DNA of 64,000 bases from Aromatoleum buckelii (GCF_012910785.2 NZ_WTVH02000010.1:1178001-1242000), one strand, 5' to 3'. Shown: positions 51,783 through 60,601, counted from the stretch's first letter. Notes: generated by a model from the sequence alone, not told the origin. Numbers and translations are program-made.

Positions 51783-53090
51783 ATGAACATCCTGATCACC
51801 GGCGGAACCGGCTTTCTCGGCAGCCATTTCGTCACTCGGCTCGCACGCGAAGGGCACCGGCTGACCCTCGCCGTGCGCGACCCGCAACGCGCCCGCGCCC
51901 GTTCGAATGCCACGGCGCTCGACTATGCTGCAGTCGATTTCATGCGCGCGACCCGCAGCGCCGACTGGCTGCCGATGCTCGGCGGAATCGACGTCGTCAT
52001 CAACGCGGTCGGCATTCTGCGCGAAAGCGGGGGGCAGACGTTCGACCTGCTGCATCGGCAGGCGCCGGCGGCGCTGTTCTCGGCGTGCGCCCAAGCCGGC
52101 GTGAAGCGGGTGATCCAGATTTCCGCGCTCGGTGCGGATGAGCACGCGCAAAGCGGTTACCACCGGAGCAAGCGCGCCGCCGACGAAGTGCTGCTCGGGC
52201 TGCCTGTTGCGGCCGCGATCGTGCAGCCTTCGCTGGTGTATGGGGCCGGCGGCACGAGCGCACGGCTTTTCGGCGTGCTCGCGTCGCTGCCGCTGATCCC
52301 ACTGCCGGGGCGCGGCGACCAGCGGGTGCAGCCGGTGCATATCGACGACCTGGTCGAACTCGTCGTGCGGCTGGTCGACGGCGAGCTGCCGGAAAACTCG
52401 CGCATCGCCGCAGTCGGGCCGCATGCGCTGACGCTGCGCGAGTTTCTCGCGGCGCTGCGCAAGGCGCTTGGCATCACGCGTCCGCCCCATTTCATCCCGG
52501 TGCCGGATGTGCTGACCGACAGTGCGGCAAAAGTCGCCTCGATGCTGCCCGGCGCGCTGCTCGACGTCGAGACGCTTGCGATGCTGCGGCGGGGCAACAC
52601 TGCCGACCCATCGATGATGCGCCGGCTGCTTGGCCGCGAACCGCGCGGGGTCGAGGACTTCATCCCGCGTCGTGAGGCCGGCGCGGCGCGCCTCGGCGTG
52701 CAGCTGCAATGGCTGCTGCCGGTGCTGCGCGCGAGCATCGCGTTCGTCTGGATCCTGACCGGCATCGTCTCGCTCGGCGTCTTCCCGGTCGCCGACAGCC
52801 ATGCGCTGCTCGCCCGGGCCGGCGTGCCGGAAGCGCTGCGTCCGGCCGCGCTGTACGGCGCCGCGCTGCTCGACCTCGCGCTCGGCGTGCTGATGCTCGC
52901 CGGGCGAGGGCGCGCAGCGGTGCTCGTCGTGCAGGCGGGGCTGATCCTCGCTTATACCGCGATCATCAGCTGGAAGCTCCCCGAGTTCTGGCTCCACCCC
53001 TATGGCCCGGTATCGAAGAACTTGCCGATGCTCGCGGCAATCTGGCTGCTGTACGAACTGGAATCGCACCGGTGGAATACCAATACCTGA
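51783..53090 (+). CDS. NAD-dependent epimerase-like protein with C-terminal DoxX-like membrane domain
   Basis: 435 residues with CAGGAG before the ATG. Residues 1-290 are an SDR extended-type fold: ILITGGTGFLGSHFVTRLAR (GxxGxxG), VINAVGILRESGGQTF and YHRSKRAADEVLLGLPV. It resembles NDUFA9-like or YbjT-like SDRs more than sugar epimerases. Residues about 315-430 hold four membrane segments (RASIAFVWILTGIVSLGVF, AALYGAALLDLALGVLMLAG) of the DoxX-like family. The combination occurs in some proteobacteria. It may handle membrane-associated quinone or lipid substrates, but that is inference. A DUF2269 gene overlaps its end by 19 bases. Confidence 0.87.
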   Translation: MNILITGGTGFLGSHFVTRLAREGHRLTLAVRDPQRARARSNATALDYAAVDFMRATRSADWLPMLGGIDVVINAVGILRESGGQTFDLLHRQAPAALFSACAQAGVKRVIQISALGADEHAQSGYHRSKRAADEVLLGLPVAAAIVQPSLVYGAGGTSARLFGVLASLPLIPLPGRGDQRVQPVHIDDLVELVVRLVDGELPENSRIAAVGPHALTLREFLAALRKALGITRPPHFIPVPDVLTDSAAKVASMLPGALLDVETLAMLRRGNTADPSMMRRLLGREPRGVEDFIPRREAGAARLGVQLQWLLPVLRASIAFVWILTGIVSLGVFPVADSHALLARAGVPEALRPAALYGAALLDLALGVLMLAGRGRAAVLVVQAGLILAYTAIISWKLPEFWLHPYGPVSKNLPMLAAIWLLYELESHRWNTNT

Positions 53091-53545
53091 TCGTCAAGTG
53101 GGTGCACATCCTGTCGTCGACGGTGCTGTTCGGCACCGGCATCGGCAGCGCGTTCTATCTGCTGCGCGCGAGCCTCGAACGCGATCCGCTTGTCGCCGCA
53201 TCGGTTACGCGCAGCGTCGTCGTCGGCGACTGGCTGTTCACCGGCACCACCGTCGTGCTGCAGCCGCTGACCGGATTCTGGCTGACCGCGCTGGCCGACG
53301 TCCCGCTCGACAGCCGCTGGATTGCCTGGTCGCTGGTGCTCTATGTGCTCGCGGTCGCGTGCTGGCTTCCCGTCGTCGTGATCCAGATCCGCCTGCGTGA
53401 TGTCGCCGTCGAAGCGGCGGAAAACGCTCGTCCGCTGCTCCCGCCCCGCTACTGGCGACTGTTCCGTGTGTGGTTTGCGCTCGGCGTGCCGGCATTTCTT
53501 GCATTCGTCGGTATCTTTTACCTGATGGTCGCCAAGCCGATATGA
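53072..53545 (+). CDS. DUF2269 family integral membrane protein
   Basis: 157 residues from a GTG start overlapping the upstream gene by 19 bases. YLIVKWVHILSSTVLFGTGI, VVVGDWLFTGTTVVLQPLTG, WSLVLYVLAVACWLPVVVIQ and FALGVPAFLAFVGIFYLMVA form four membrane helices, with His near residue 12 and other polar residues like the DUF2269 family. It is of unknown function, with a gene order conserved next to the epimerase-DoxX protein. They probably form a membrane complex. Confidence 0.8.
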   Translation: MEYQYLIVKWVHILSSTVLFGTGIGSAFYLLRASLERDPLVAASVTRSVVVGDWLFTGTTVVLQPLTGFWLTALADVPLDSRWIAWSLVLYVLAVACWLPVVVIQIRLRDVAVEAAENARPLLPPRYWRLFRVWFALGVPAFLAFVGIFYLMVAKPI

Positions 53546-53579
53546 CATTGACCGGACGCCGGCAGCCTTCCGCTGCCGC

Positions 53580-53635
53580 GGGACCGGCCCTTGCTCCATC
53601 GGCTGCGGACCGGTCGCCCGGCCATGGAGCAAGGG
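53580..53635. promoter_or_regulatory. Long inverted repeat and sigma-54-like element before the hemerythrin gene
   Basis: CCCTTGCTCCAT (53588-53599) and ATGGAGCAAGGG (53624-53635) pair perfectly across 24 bases. The left arm overlaps GGACCGGCCCTTGCT (53581-53595), which has GG-N10-GC spacing and TTGCT but only a partial -24 match. It may be a hairpin, an operator or both. No gene is seen in 53546-53725. Confidence 0.4.
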
Positions 53636-53725
53636 ACTGGTCCGGACTTTCGGCGACGACCTTCCGGGTCGATCTTCCGGCGGTCTTGTGTGGCCGCTTC
53701 AACAATCCGATCGAGGAGAAACATC

Positions 53726-54196
53726 ATGAACAAGTCGAGCCTGCCCACCGGTCTCAAGGACGCCCTCGGCGCCCTGCTCGAGGATCACCGCAAGGTCAAC
53801 AAGCTCTTCGGCGACTTCGAGAAGGCGAAGACGAGCGAGGAGAAAGCCGAGATCGCCCGCACCGTCTGTAATGAACTGACAGTCCACGCAACGCTCGAGG
53901 AAGAGCTGTTCTATCCTGCCGTGCGGGAAATCGATCCCGAGAAGTTCGGCGATCTGCTCGACGAGGCGAAAGTCGAGCATGCCACCGCGAAGGACCTGAT
54001 CGCGCAAATCGAGGCGATGGGCCCGGACGACGAACTGTTCGATGCCAAAGTCACAGTGCTCGGCGAATATGTCAAACACCACGTGAAAGAGGAAGAAGAG
54101 GAGCTGTTTCCGAAACTCGTTGCGGAGAAGTGCGACCTGCGCCCGATCGCCGAGAAAATGGAAGCACGCCGCCCGGCGCTGTCGAAGGCGGCATAG
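53726..54196 (+). CDS. Hemerythrin domain protein
   Basis: 156 residues with GAGGAG before the ATG. The hemerythrin HHE motifs are present: LLEDHRKVNKLFGDFE near residue 20, VHATLEEELFYPAVRE near 53, VEHATAKDLIAQIE near 84 and YVKHHVKEEEEELFPKL near 113. These supply His and Glu ligands for a di-iron site. Roles in the family include oxygen or nitric oxide sensing, iron-sulfur repair and stress protection. It stands alone, with the tRNA-Val pair downstream. Confidence 0.9.
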   Translation: MNKSSLPTGLKDALGALLEDHRKVNKLFGDFEKAKTSEEKAEIARTVCNELTVHATLEEELFYPAVREIDPEKFGDLLDEAKVEHATAKDLIAQIEAMGPDDELFDAKVTVLGEYVKHHVKEEEEELFPKLVAEKCDLRPIAEKMEARRPALSKAA

Positions 54197-54246
54197 CCGG
54201 AGTCCGGGGCGGCTGCTCAAGGGCCCGATTTGCCGCGATTGTCGCC

Positions 54247-54275
54247 TTGACGCGGCAGGGGGCTCCTTCTACAAT
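54247..54275 (+). promoter_or_regulatory. Sigma-70 promoter of the tRNA-Val pair
   Basis: TTGACG (54247-54252), 17-base spacer, TACAAT (54270-54275). Predicted start near 54282, just before the first tRNA at 54293. Confidence 0.75.
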
Positions 54276-54292
54276 TCGCGCTCTTCGCCGAC

Positions 54293-54367
54293 GGGCGGTT
54301 AGCTCAGCGGTAGAGCACTGCCTTCACACGGCAGGGGTCACTGGTTCGATCCCAGTACCGCCCACCA
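54293..54367 (+). tRNA. tRNA-Val (CAC), first copy
   Basis: 75 bases with encoded CCA. The acceptor stem GGGCGGT pairs with ACCGCCC; D arm GCTCAGCGGTAGAGC; the anticodon loop TTCACAC gives anticodon CAC (valine, GUG codon). T arm GGTTCGATCC. It is transcribed with the second copy 28 bases later. Confidence 0.95.
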
Positions 54368-54395
54368 GTTTCCGGCGAAGACACCGCAGCCCCCA

Positions 54396-54470
54396 GGGCG
54401 GTTAGCTCAGCGGTAGAGCACTGCCTTCACACGGCAGGGGTCACTGGTTCGATCCCAGTACCGCCCACCA
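54396..54470 (+). tRNA. tRNA-Val (CAC), second copy
   Basis: Identical over its 75 bases to the copy at 54293-54367, including anticodon CAC and CCA end. The spacer between the copies differs from the downstream flank, consistent with a tandem gene duplication. Confidence 0.95.
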
Positions 54471-54477
54471 CACACGA

Positions 54478-54512
54478 CCCTGAAGCTGCCCGGCTTCGGG
54501 GTTTTTGTTTTT
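54478..54512 (+). terminator. Intrinsic terminator after the tRNA-Val genes
   Basis: CCCTGAAGC and GCTTCGGGG form a nine-pair stem with one G-U pair, followed by TTTTTGTTTTT. Confidence 0.8.
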
Positions 54513-54607
54513 ATGCCTCACCCGCCGCAGCCCCGGTCACGACAGGGGACGTCCGGGCGAAGGCGTAGAATCCAGAACTTTCGACCCGGCTCCGCGCCCC
54601 TATCCCC

Positions 54608-56005
54608 ATGGCTTCCAACGTTCGCACCCGTTTCGCCCCGAGCCCGACCGGCTACCTCCATATCGGCGGAGCGCGTACCGCCCTGTTCTCGTGGGCATTC
54701 GCCCGCCGGCATGCCGGAACCTTCATCCTGCGTATCGAGGACACCGATGTCGCGCGCTCGACGCCCGCTGCGGTGCAGGCGATCCTCGACGGCATGAGCT
54801 GGCTCGGGCTCGACGCCGACGAAGGGCCGTTCTACCAGATGCAGCGCATGGACCGTTACAAGGCGGTGATCGGGGAGATGCTTGCCGCAGGCACCGCGTA
54901 CCGCTGCTATGCGTCCACCGAAGAACTCGACCGCATGCGCGAGGAGCAGCGCGCGCGCGGCGAAAAGCCGCGTTATGACGGGCGTTGGCGGCCCGAGCCG
55001 GGCAAAGTGCTGCCCGCACCGCCCGCCGGCGTCGAGCCGGTCGTGCGCTTCCGCAATCCGGTCGAAGGCGTCGTCGCGTGGGACGACCTCGTGAAAGGGC
55101 GCATCGAGATCGCGAACGCGGAGCTCGACGACCTCGTCATCGCGCGCGCCGACGGCACGCCCACCTACAACTTCTGCGTCGTCGTTGATGACCGGGACAT
55201 GGGCATCACGCATGTGATCCGCGGCGACGACCATGTGAACAACACGCCGCGTCAGATCAACATCCTGCGCGCGCTCGGCGCCGAGGTGCCGCTGTATGCG
55301 CACCTGTCGATGATCCTCGGCGACGACGGCGCGAAGCTGTCGAAACGTCACGGCGCCGTCAGCGTGATGCAGTACTTCGATGACGGCTATCTGCCAGAGG
55401 CGGTCATCAACTATCTCGCGCGTCTCGGCTGGAGCCATGGCGACGACGAGATCTTCACGCGCGAACAGTTCGTCGCCTGGTTCGATCTCGACCACATCAC
55501 GCCCTCGGCGGCGCAGTTCAACACCGAGAAGCTCAACTGGCTCAACGCGCACTACATCAAGCACAGCGACGACGCCCGTCTCGCGGCGGACGTCGCCAGC
55601 CGGCTCGCGCGGCGCAGCGTCGATCCGGAAACCGGGCCGCGCCTCGAATCGGTCGTCGCGCTGTACAAGGAGCGGGTCGCGAACCTGAACGAGCTCGCGG
55701 ATGCCGCCGAACTTTATTGCGTCGAAGCCCACCCGTCCGACGAGCTGCTCGCGCAGCACCTGACCGACGCCGGCAGGGCGGCGCTTGCGAGCCTGAAAGC
55801 CCGCCTTGCCGACGTGGCGTGGGAAAAGTCGGCGCTGAACCAGGCAATCAAGGACACGATGGCCGAACACGGGCTGAAGATGCCGCAGGTCGCGATTCCG
55901 CTGCGCGTCGCCACGCTCGGCGTTGCACAGACTCCGGCGATCGACGCCGTGCTCGAAGTTCTCGGGCGTGAGCGGGTGCTTAAGCGAATCGGCCGCTACG
56001 TCTGA
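54608..56005 (+). CDS. gltX: Glutamyl-tRNA synthetase
   Basis: 465 residues. The class I HIGH motif is in [14 protein letters not shown] near residue 10 and the KMSKS-type motif is KLSKRHG near 243. [20 protein letters not shown] and [19 protein letters not shown] are typical. The enzyme charges tRNA-Glu in the cytoplasm. The ATG at 54608 has no strong Shine-Dalgarno, but the N-terminus ([14 protein letters not shown]) is family-like. It follows the tRNA-Val pair after a terminator and likely has its own promoter. Length and domain order are normal. Confidence 0.97.
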   Translation: MASNVRTRFAPSPTGYLHIGGARTALFSWAFARRHAGTFILRIEDTDVARSTPAAVQAILDGMSWLGLDADEGPFYQMQRMDRYKAVIGEMLAAGTAYRCYASTEELDRMREEQRARGEKPRYDGRWRPEPGKVLPAPPAGVEPVVRFRNPVEGVVAWDDLVKGRIEIANAELDDLVIARADGTPTYNFCVVVDDRDMGITHVIRGDDHVNNTPRQINILRALGAEVPLYAHLSMILGDDGAKLSKRHGAVSVMQYFDDGYLPEAVINYLARLGWSHGDDEIFTREQFVAWFDLDHITPSAAQFNTEKLNWLNAHYIKHSDDARLAADVASRLARRSVDPETGPRLESVVALYKERVANLNELADAAELYCVEAHPSDELLAQHLTDAGRAALASLKARLADVAWEKSALNQAIKDTMAEHGLKMPQVAIPLRVATLGVAQTPAIDAVLEVLGRERVLKRIGRYV

Positions 56006-56011
56006 GCGGAG

Positions 56012-56042
56012 CGGCAGGAGCAGAATCCTCCTGCTCCTGCCG
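56012..56042 (+). terminator. Hairpin after gltX
   Basis: CGGCAGGAGCAG and CTGCTCCTGCCG form a perfect 12-bp stem with a 7-base loop. A run of nine G follows instead of T, so termination may be inefficient. Confidence 0.55.
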
Positions 56043-56109
56043 GGGGGGGGCAGCAGCAGGGCGCCCTTCCCGGCGCGTAACCGACGCCCGCGGGCGCCGG
56101 CGCGAAACG

Positions 56110-56147
56110 AAAAAAATCCCCGCGCCGCCTAAGCGGTTTCGCGGGGA
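56110..56147 (-). terminator. Intrinsic terminator after the phasin gene
   Basis: On the minus strand TCCCCGCG pairs with CGCGGGGA around a 14-base loop and is followed by seven T. It lies about 70 bases beyond the phasin stop at 56215. Confidence 0.85.
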
Positions 56148-56214
56148 GGGCTTCACTTCGCAGCCAACCCGGGGGTTCCCCGGGACTTGCGGAGGATTTC
56201 CTTCTGGCTGCCGG

Positions 56215-56769
56215 TCAGGCGGCCTTGCGCGCTTGCTTCGCCGTCGCGGTGACGATCGGCTGCAGCGCGTTGCTGGCGGCAGCGAGGTTCGACTCGGTGA
56301 CGTCGCGGGTCGTCTTGATCATGTTCTCGTACGCGGCGCTGGCATTGGTCATCGCGGTCTTCATTGCTGCGACGACGTCGGCTGCGCCGGTCGGGCCGGT
56401 TTTGGCGACGCTGTCGAGCAGCTCGTGCATCGACTCCGACACTTCGTTCAGACGCTGCGTATTGAGCTCCGCGACCTCGCTCTGGGTCTTTGCGCACAGA
56501 TCGTTGAAGCTGCGGAAGTATTCCGCGGCCTGTTCGAACACCTTGCCTTGCGTACCCATGCGCGCCGCGATCTGGTCGCGCATGTCATTGCTCGCCGTCA
56601 ACGGGGCGGCATTCGCCGTCGCGGTGCTGCACAGCGTGCGGGCCGTCTCGATGTTGAGCGCGACGAGCCGCTCCGACGCATTCAGGACAATCTCGGCGAA
56701 CGACTGGAAAGCCTGGAGGTTGCCGTTTGCTGCCTGCGTCAGTTTCTGTACGGAAGGAAGAGTATTCAT
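56215..56769 (-). CDS. Phasin (PhaP-like)
   Basis: 184 residues with AGGAA before the ATG. The phasin 2 pattern is clear: QKLTQAANGNLQAFQSFAEI, VLNASERLVALNIETARTLC and YFRSFNDLCAKTQSEVAELN, an amphipathic helical protein of the size typical for polyhydroxybutyrate granule phasins. The C-terminus TKQARKAA is basic. It probably coats PHB granules and limits their size. It is monocistronic with a good terminator; its leader has a palindrome (56874-56890). Confidence 0.9.
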   Translation of the reverse strand: MNTLPSVQKLTQAANGNLQAFQSFAEIVLNASERLVALNIETARTLCSTATANAAPLTASNDMRDQIAARMGTQGKVFEQAAEYFRSFNDLCAKTQSEVAELNTQRLNEVSESMHELLDSVAKTGPTGAADVVAAMKTAMTNASAAYENMIKTTRDVTESNLAAASNALQPIVTATAKQARKAA

Positions 56770-56873
56770 ATTTGAATTCCTGAAAGCATATTTATTCTGA
56801 TCTCGCCGAAGCGAGCTTCGTTGCCCGGTGTCGAAAGGTTCGGGAGGCCGGCTCCCTTCTTTTCCACGTAGCC

Positions 56874-56890
56874 CCGCGTCAGTGACGCGG
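56874..56890. promoter_or_regulatory. 17-bp palindrome upstream of the phasin gene
   Basis: CCGCGTCA G TGACGCGG is a near-perfect dyad about 105 bases before the phasin ATG. It may be an operator for a repressor such as PhaR, but nothing else supports that. Confidence 0.35.
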
Positions 56891-56925
56891 ACCGAGTCCA
56901 GATGCATAAAACGACAATCACTCCG

Positions 56926-56940
56926 GGCACGAGGAATGCT
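56926..56940 (+). promoter_or_regulatory. Orphan plus-strand sigma-54-like element
   Basis: GGCACGAGGAATGCT: GGCACG, exact N10 spacing, ATGC at -12. It points right, toward the 3' end of the minus-strand response regulator gene, where no plus-strand gene is visible. Confidence 0.3.
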
Positions 56941-57025
56941 ACTTGCAGGCCCATTTTGGGGCCATACGGGGATCGGCGTGTTTGACGTCCATGAAAACAG
57001 GTAGTACGCGCGAAAAAATCTTCAG

Positions 57026-57673
57026 TCAGCCGGTAACGGTCGTTATTCCGCTGCGAATCGCATACTTCGTCAGTTCGGCAACGCTGTGCAGATCGAGCTT
57101 GCGCATGATGTTGCGGCGGTGCACCTCGACGGTCGAGGGCGCCAGGTGCAGTCGGTCGGCGATGCGGGTCGACGTGTAGCCTTCGGCGATCAGCTGCAGC
57201 ACCTGACGCTCGCGCGCAGTGATGCGGGGCGCGGAGATGTCTTTCGGTGCGTTGTCGAGCAGCGCGTTGGTGACCGTCGCGGCGACGTCGGGGCAAAGGT
57301 AGGTCTTCGACTGCTGCACGGTGTGGATCGCCCGCAACAGCTCCTCGCCGGCCTCGGCCTTCGTCACGTAGCCGGTCGCGCCGGCGTTGAGCAGATCCAG
57401 GACGAACTGGCGGTCGGAGAATGCCGAGAGCCCGATCACGCGCACATGCGGGCGGATCGCGAGCAGGCGGCGCGTCGCCTCGATGCCGTTCATCCCCGGC
57501 ATGCCGATATCGACGCAGGCGATGTCGACCGGCTGGTGGCTGATGAGATCGATCAGCTCGTCGCCGTTGCTCGCTTCGCCGACGATGCGGATTCCCGGCT
57601 CCTTCTCGAGCATCGCGCGCAGCGCGTGACGAAACATCTGGTGGTCGTCGGCCAGTACGATGCGGATCGTCAT
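57026..57673 (-). CDS. LuxR/NarL-family response regulator
   Basis: 215 residues from an ATG sharing ATGA with the kinase stop. The receiver has Asp55 in ACVDIGMPGMNGIEA and the TK switch pair in GYVTKAEAGEELL. The LuxR helix-turn-helix is ARERQVLQLIAEGYTSTRIA with HLAPSTVEVHRRNIMRKLDL. It is the DNA-binding partner of the interrupted kinase. A TAG has not affected this gene, so it may persist as an orphan or respond to another kinase. Confidence 0.95.
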   Translation of the reverse strand: MTIRIVLADDHQMFRHALRAMLEKEPGIRIVGEASNGDELIDLISHQPVDIACVDIGMPGMNGIEATRRLLAIRPHVRVIGLSAFSDRQFVLDLLNAGATGYVTKAEAGEELLRAIHTVQQSKTYLCPDVAATVTNALLDNAPKDISAPRITARERQVLQLIAEGYTSTRIADRLHLAPSTVEVHRRNIMRKLDLHSVAELTKYAIRSGITTVTG

Positions 57674-58869
57674 AAGGTCCCCGGTCCTGTTTGGAACATG
57701 CGGTCGCTGGCGCGACGCGAAGGATGTTGTCGCGTTTTCCATAGAGTACTCAGTGCGTGAAGGTCGAAGGTCACGGTGATTTCTGTCCCGGATTCAGGGT
57801 TGGATGTGATGGTGAAACGGCCGCCCGCGAACTCCGCCCGTTCCTTCATCGTGATCAGTCCGAGGCCGGGCTTCGAACCGCTCTCGCCCAGCAGACAGGA
57901 GTCGAAGCCGACTCCGTCGTCGGAAATCTTCATGATGAGGGCCTCGTCGGTCTCCGCCAGTTGGAGGTGAATCGTTCCCGCATCGGCATGCTTGGCGCAG
58001 TTCGTCAGCGCTTCCTGGGCGATGCGGAACAGCAGCGATTGAACGTTCGGCAGAAGCTGGGTCTTCAGAGGTGCCAGATCGAGGCGTACCGCAGTGCCGG
58101 TCCTGCGCGCGAACTGTTGCGCGTAATCCTGCAGCGCGGGGATAAGGCCGGCGTAATCCAGTGTCGCCGGGCGAAGGTTCGTGCAGATCTCCCGAATGCC
58201 GGCGGCGGTGTCGAGCAGGAGGGCCTGAGCGTCGCCGAGCATCGGCTCCAGCTCGGTCAATACCGACGGCGGCAGTGCGTCCGCGAGGTTCGACAGCGTC
58301 AGCTGCAGCGCAGCGAGGTTCGGGCTCGCGCGGTCGTGGAGTTCGCCGGCGAGTTTGCGTCGTTCGTTTTCCTGCACATCGACCATGTGCCGCGACAGTT
58401 CGGCAAGGCGCGCTTCGTGAGCCGCGCGCTCGATCTCGAGCTGCTTGCGCGCCGAATTGTCCGACAACATCGTGCGGGTCGCGACGAAGTGGCCCTCGGC
58501 ATCGAGGATCGCGGTCGAGTCGACCTGCACCGGCAGCCTGGATCCGTTGCTGCGGATCAGCTCGAGCTCCAGGCTCTGGAAGAGCCCGGTCTGCTTCAGG
58601 CGCAGGAACTGGTCCAGAAAGAGCGGCTGGCTGTCGGGACTCAGGATGTCGGTCATCTTCATCCTGCCGACGACTTCCTCGCGTTCGTGGCCGAGCCAGT
58701 TCAGCGCGGTGTCGTTGATGCGGATGATGACGCCATCGGCGTCGATCGACTGGTAGCCGCACGGCGCGTTCTGGTAGAGGTCCTCGATCTCGAGCGTCTT
58801 GCGGCGAAGCTGCTGTTCGGCGAGCTTGCGCTCGGTGATGTCCTGGACGGTGCCGAACAGCTTGTACAC
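57670..58869 (-). CDS. Sensor kinase fragment: PAS, HisKA_3 and HATPase domains
   Basis: 399 codons in the same frame as the fragment 58900-60153, separated by a TAG and ten codons. It contains the end of a PAS domain (TVQDITERKLAEQQL), a PAS domain (VIIRINDTALNWLGHEREEV) and the NarX-type dimerisation helix ERRKLAGELHDRASPNLAAL, with the phospho-acceptor His in ELHD. The HATPase has RIAQEALTNCAKHADAGTIH, SDDGVGFDSC and GLGLITMKERAEFAGGRF. It ends inside the response regulator start by four bases. Reinitiation at the GTG giving MYKLFGTVQDITE could yield an active kinase without its sensory half. Confidence 0.85.
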   Translation of the reverse strand: MYKLFGTVQDITERKLAEQQLRRKTLEIEDLYQNAPCGYQSIDADGVIIRINDTALNWLGHEREEVVGRMKMTDILSPDSQPLFLDQFLRLKQTGLFQSLELELIRSNGSRLPVQVDSTAILDAEGHFVATRTMLSDNSARKQLEIERAAHEARLAELSRHMVDVQENERRKLAGELHDRASPNLAALQLTLSNLADALPPSVLTELEPMLGDAQALLLDTAAGIREICTNLRPATLDYAGLIPALQDYAQQFARRTGTAVRLDLAPLKTQLLPNVQSLLFRIAQEALTNCAKHADAGTIHLQLAETDEALIMKISDDGVGFDSCLLGESGSKPGLGLITMKERAEFAGGRFTITSNPESGTEITVTFDLHALSTLWKTRQHPSRRASDRMFQTGPGTL

Positions 58870-58899
58870 CCGCCCGTTGGCGTCCTTCAGCGGGACGAT

Positions 58900-60153
58900 C
58901 TAGGTCGCGTGGTGGTGCACGGCGCCCGACGGAAGGGTGATCGTCTGTTCGAGTTCGCAGCGCTCGCCGGTGTCCATCGCGTGGCGGAAGCGGGCGCGGG
59001 TTTGTTCGCGCGTGTCCGGCTCGTAATAGGCGAGGGCCTCGTCGAGGTCCGGCGCGCCCATTTCCAGCGGCCGCCCGAATAGATGGAAGAGCTCGGGCGA
59101 CCACGTCATCGCGCCGGTTTCGCGGTCCAGCTCCCAGTCGCCGATCCGGCCCACCGCCTGCGCTTCCTGCAGTCGTGCCTCGCTTGCCCGCAACGCCGCT
59201 TCGGTGTGGCAGCGCAGCGCCTCGCGGTCGAAATGGTCGAGCGCGAAGGAAACGTTGTCCGCCATCTCTTCGAGCAGCGCGACCGCTTCGTCGTCGAAAC
59301 GGTGCGCCTTGCCGCCGTACACGTTGAGCCTGCCGAACAGTGCGCCGTTGTGCTGCAGGGGCAGGGAAACGAGGCACGCCAGACCGTGAGCGGCTGCGGC
59401 GGCATGCCACGCAGCGAGATCCGGGTCCGCTGCGATGTCCGCCACGATCGACGGCACCAGATCGCCTCCTGCCGTCTCGGCGCGGTCATGGCGCTCGATG
59501 CTGCTGGGGTTCGCCCCTGTCCTGATGCCGTCCACGTAGGAGGCGGCCGGGCCTGCCGCTTCGACCGGGATGATGTAACCGCTCAGCGGATCGTGAAGCC
59601 CGATCCACGCGAGCTTGAACCCGCAGTGGCGCACGCACGCGTCGCACACCGCGCGATACACCTCCTCGGGCTTCGAACTGCGCATCACGGCCTTGTTGGT
59701 TTCGGAGATGGCGCCGTAAAGCTGGGAAAGGCGAAGCGCCCGGGCGCTGGAAAGCTGTTTCTCGATAGCGTCGAAGCGGCCCATCAACGCAATCGACGGC
59801 TCGAGGCCGAAATGTTCGGCAACCCGTTCGAGATCGAACTCGGCGCTGTGCCCCCTGTTCGACTCGCCGGCAAGGATCCCGAGCACGTGACTCGCCTTGC
59901 CTGCGGCGGCTTCCCTGACCGCGCGCTTGATGTTCAGCGCGCCGATCCCCCATTTCTCCCAGCCCGGCGCGGACCATAGCGGCTTTCCGAGGATTTCGTC
60001 CGCCGGGATGTCGAAGAACGCAACGAGACTCCGGTTTGCCCGCAACAGCGTGCCGTCGCAACTCAGCAGGCCGAGCATCTGGTCGGTGCTGTCGACGAGG
60101 GCGGCGTCCACATTTGCGGGAGCGATCCATGCCGCCCGATTATTCCCGGTCAT
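58900..60153 (-). CDS. Sensor kinase fragment: PAS, GAF and PAS sensory domains, ending at amber codon
   Basis: 417 codons then TAG at 58900-58902, in frame with the kinase fragment at 57670-58869. The N-terminal PAS has LLSCDGTLLRANRSLVAFFD. A GAF domain follows (AVCDACVRHCGFKLAWIGLH and LVSLPLQHNGALFGRLNVYG). A third region is a PAS (AVGRIGDWELDRETGAMTWS) whose C-terminal part lies beyond the TAG. So the stop falls inside a PAS fold, which argues for a former single gene of about 828 codons. I used ATG 60153; a GTG at 60216 would add 21 residues. Neither has a clear ribosome binding site. Confidence 0.8.
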   Translation of the reverse strand: MTGNNRAAWIAPANVDAALVDSTDQMLGLLSCDGTLLRANRSLVAFFDIPADEILGKPLWSAPGWEKWGIGALNIKRAVREAAAGKASHVLGILAGESNRGHSAEFDLERVAEHFGLEPSIALMGRFDAIEKQLSSARALRLSQLYGAISETNKAVMRSSKPEEVYRAVCDACVRHCGFKLAWIGLHDPLSGYIIPVEAAGPAASYVDGIRTGANPSSIERHDRAETAGGDLVPSIVADIAADPDLAAWHAAAAAHGLACLVSLPLQHNGALFGRLNVYGGKAHRFDDEAVALLEEMADNVSFALDHFDREALRCHTEAALRASEARLQEAQAVGRIGDWELDRETGAMTWSPELFHLFGRPLEMGAPDLDEALAYYEPDTREQTRARFRHAMDTGERCELEQTITLPSGAVHHHAT

Positions 60154-60601
60154 CGAGTACCCACTTTTCGAACTGTCGCATTGCGTCGGTTGCACGAGAC
60201 GCCGGCTGGTTTCCACCGGTCATCCCGCGTTCCCGTCGCACTCGAGCGCACCGAAAGCGCCGGCGCAATCGCGCTTCGTGCTTCCGGCGCAGGCAAACGA
60301 AATAAACGGCGATTTAAGCGACACCCGCGCTGCGGGCATCCGGGATCCGGTTGTCTCCTCCACCCGGATCGGTCCGACTCGCAAGTCGGTCATGCAGCTC
60401 GATAATCCCATCGGACATACCTTCATCTGAACATCATGATTCCGGTGCGCCCTGCCGCCTGTGCCGGCGGCTGTCGAAATCGGCCTGCTGTTTTTTCGAA
60501 TAGTTTCAAGTTGGTGCGATCTTACGCAAGGGGGGAGGGGGTGCAAATACCGTAAAGCGTGTACCTGTCGCGCCGGAATGTGCCCTCATGATAGACGCAA
60601 A
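60154..60601. other. Intergenic region upstream of the interrupted sensor kinase
   Basis: No convincing gene is visible. The stretch 60290-60330 and 60485-60600 is relatively A+T-rich and probably contains the promoter of the kinase-regulator pair. I find no clear sigma-70 pair and no sigma-54-spaced GG/GC element here. Confidence 0.3.

Noticed and set aside
54130-54405. Small ORF crossing the first tRNA-Val gene
   Set aside because: It overlaps a tRNA and the end of the hemerythrin gene and has no family match.
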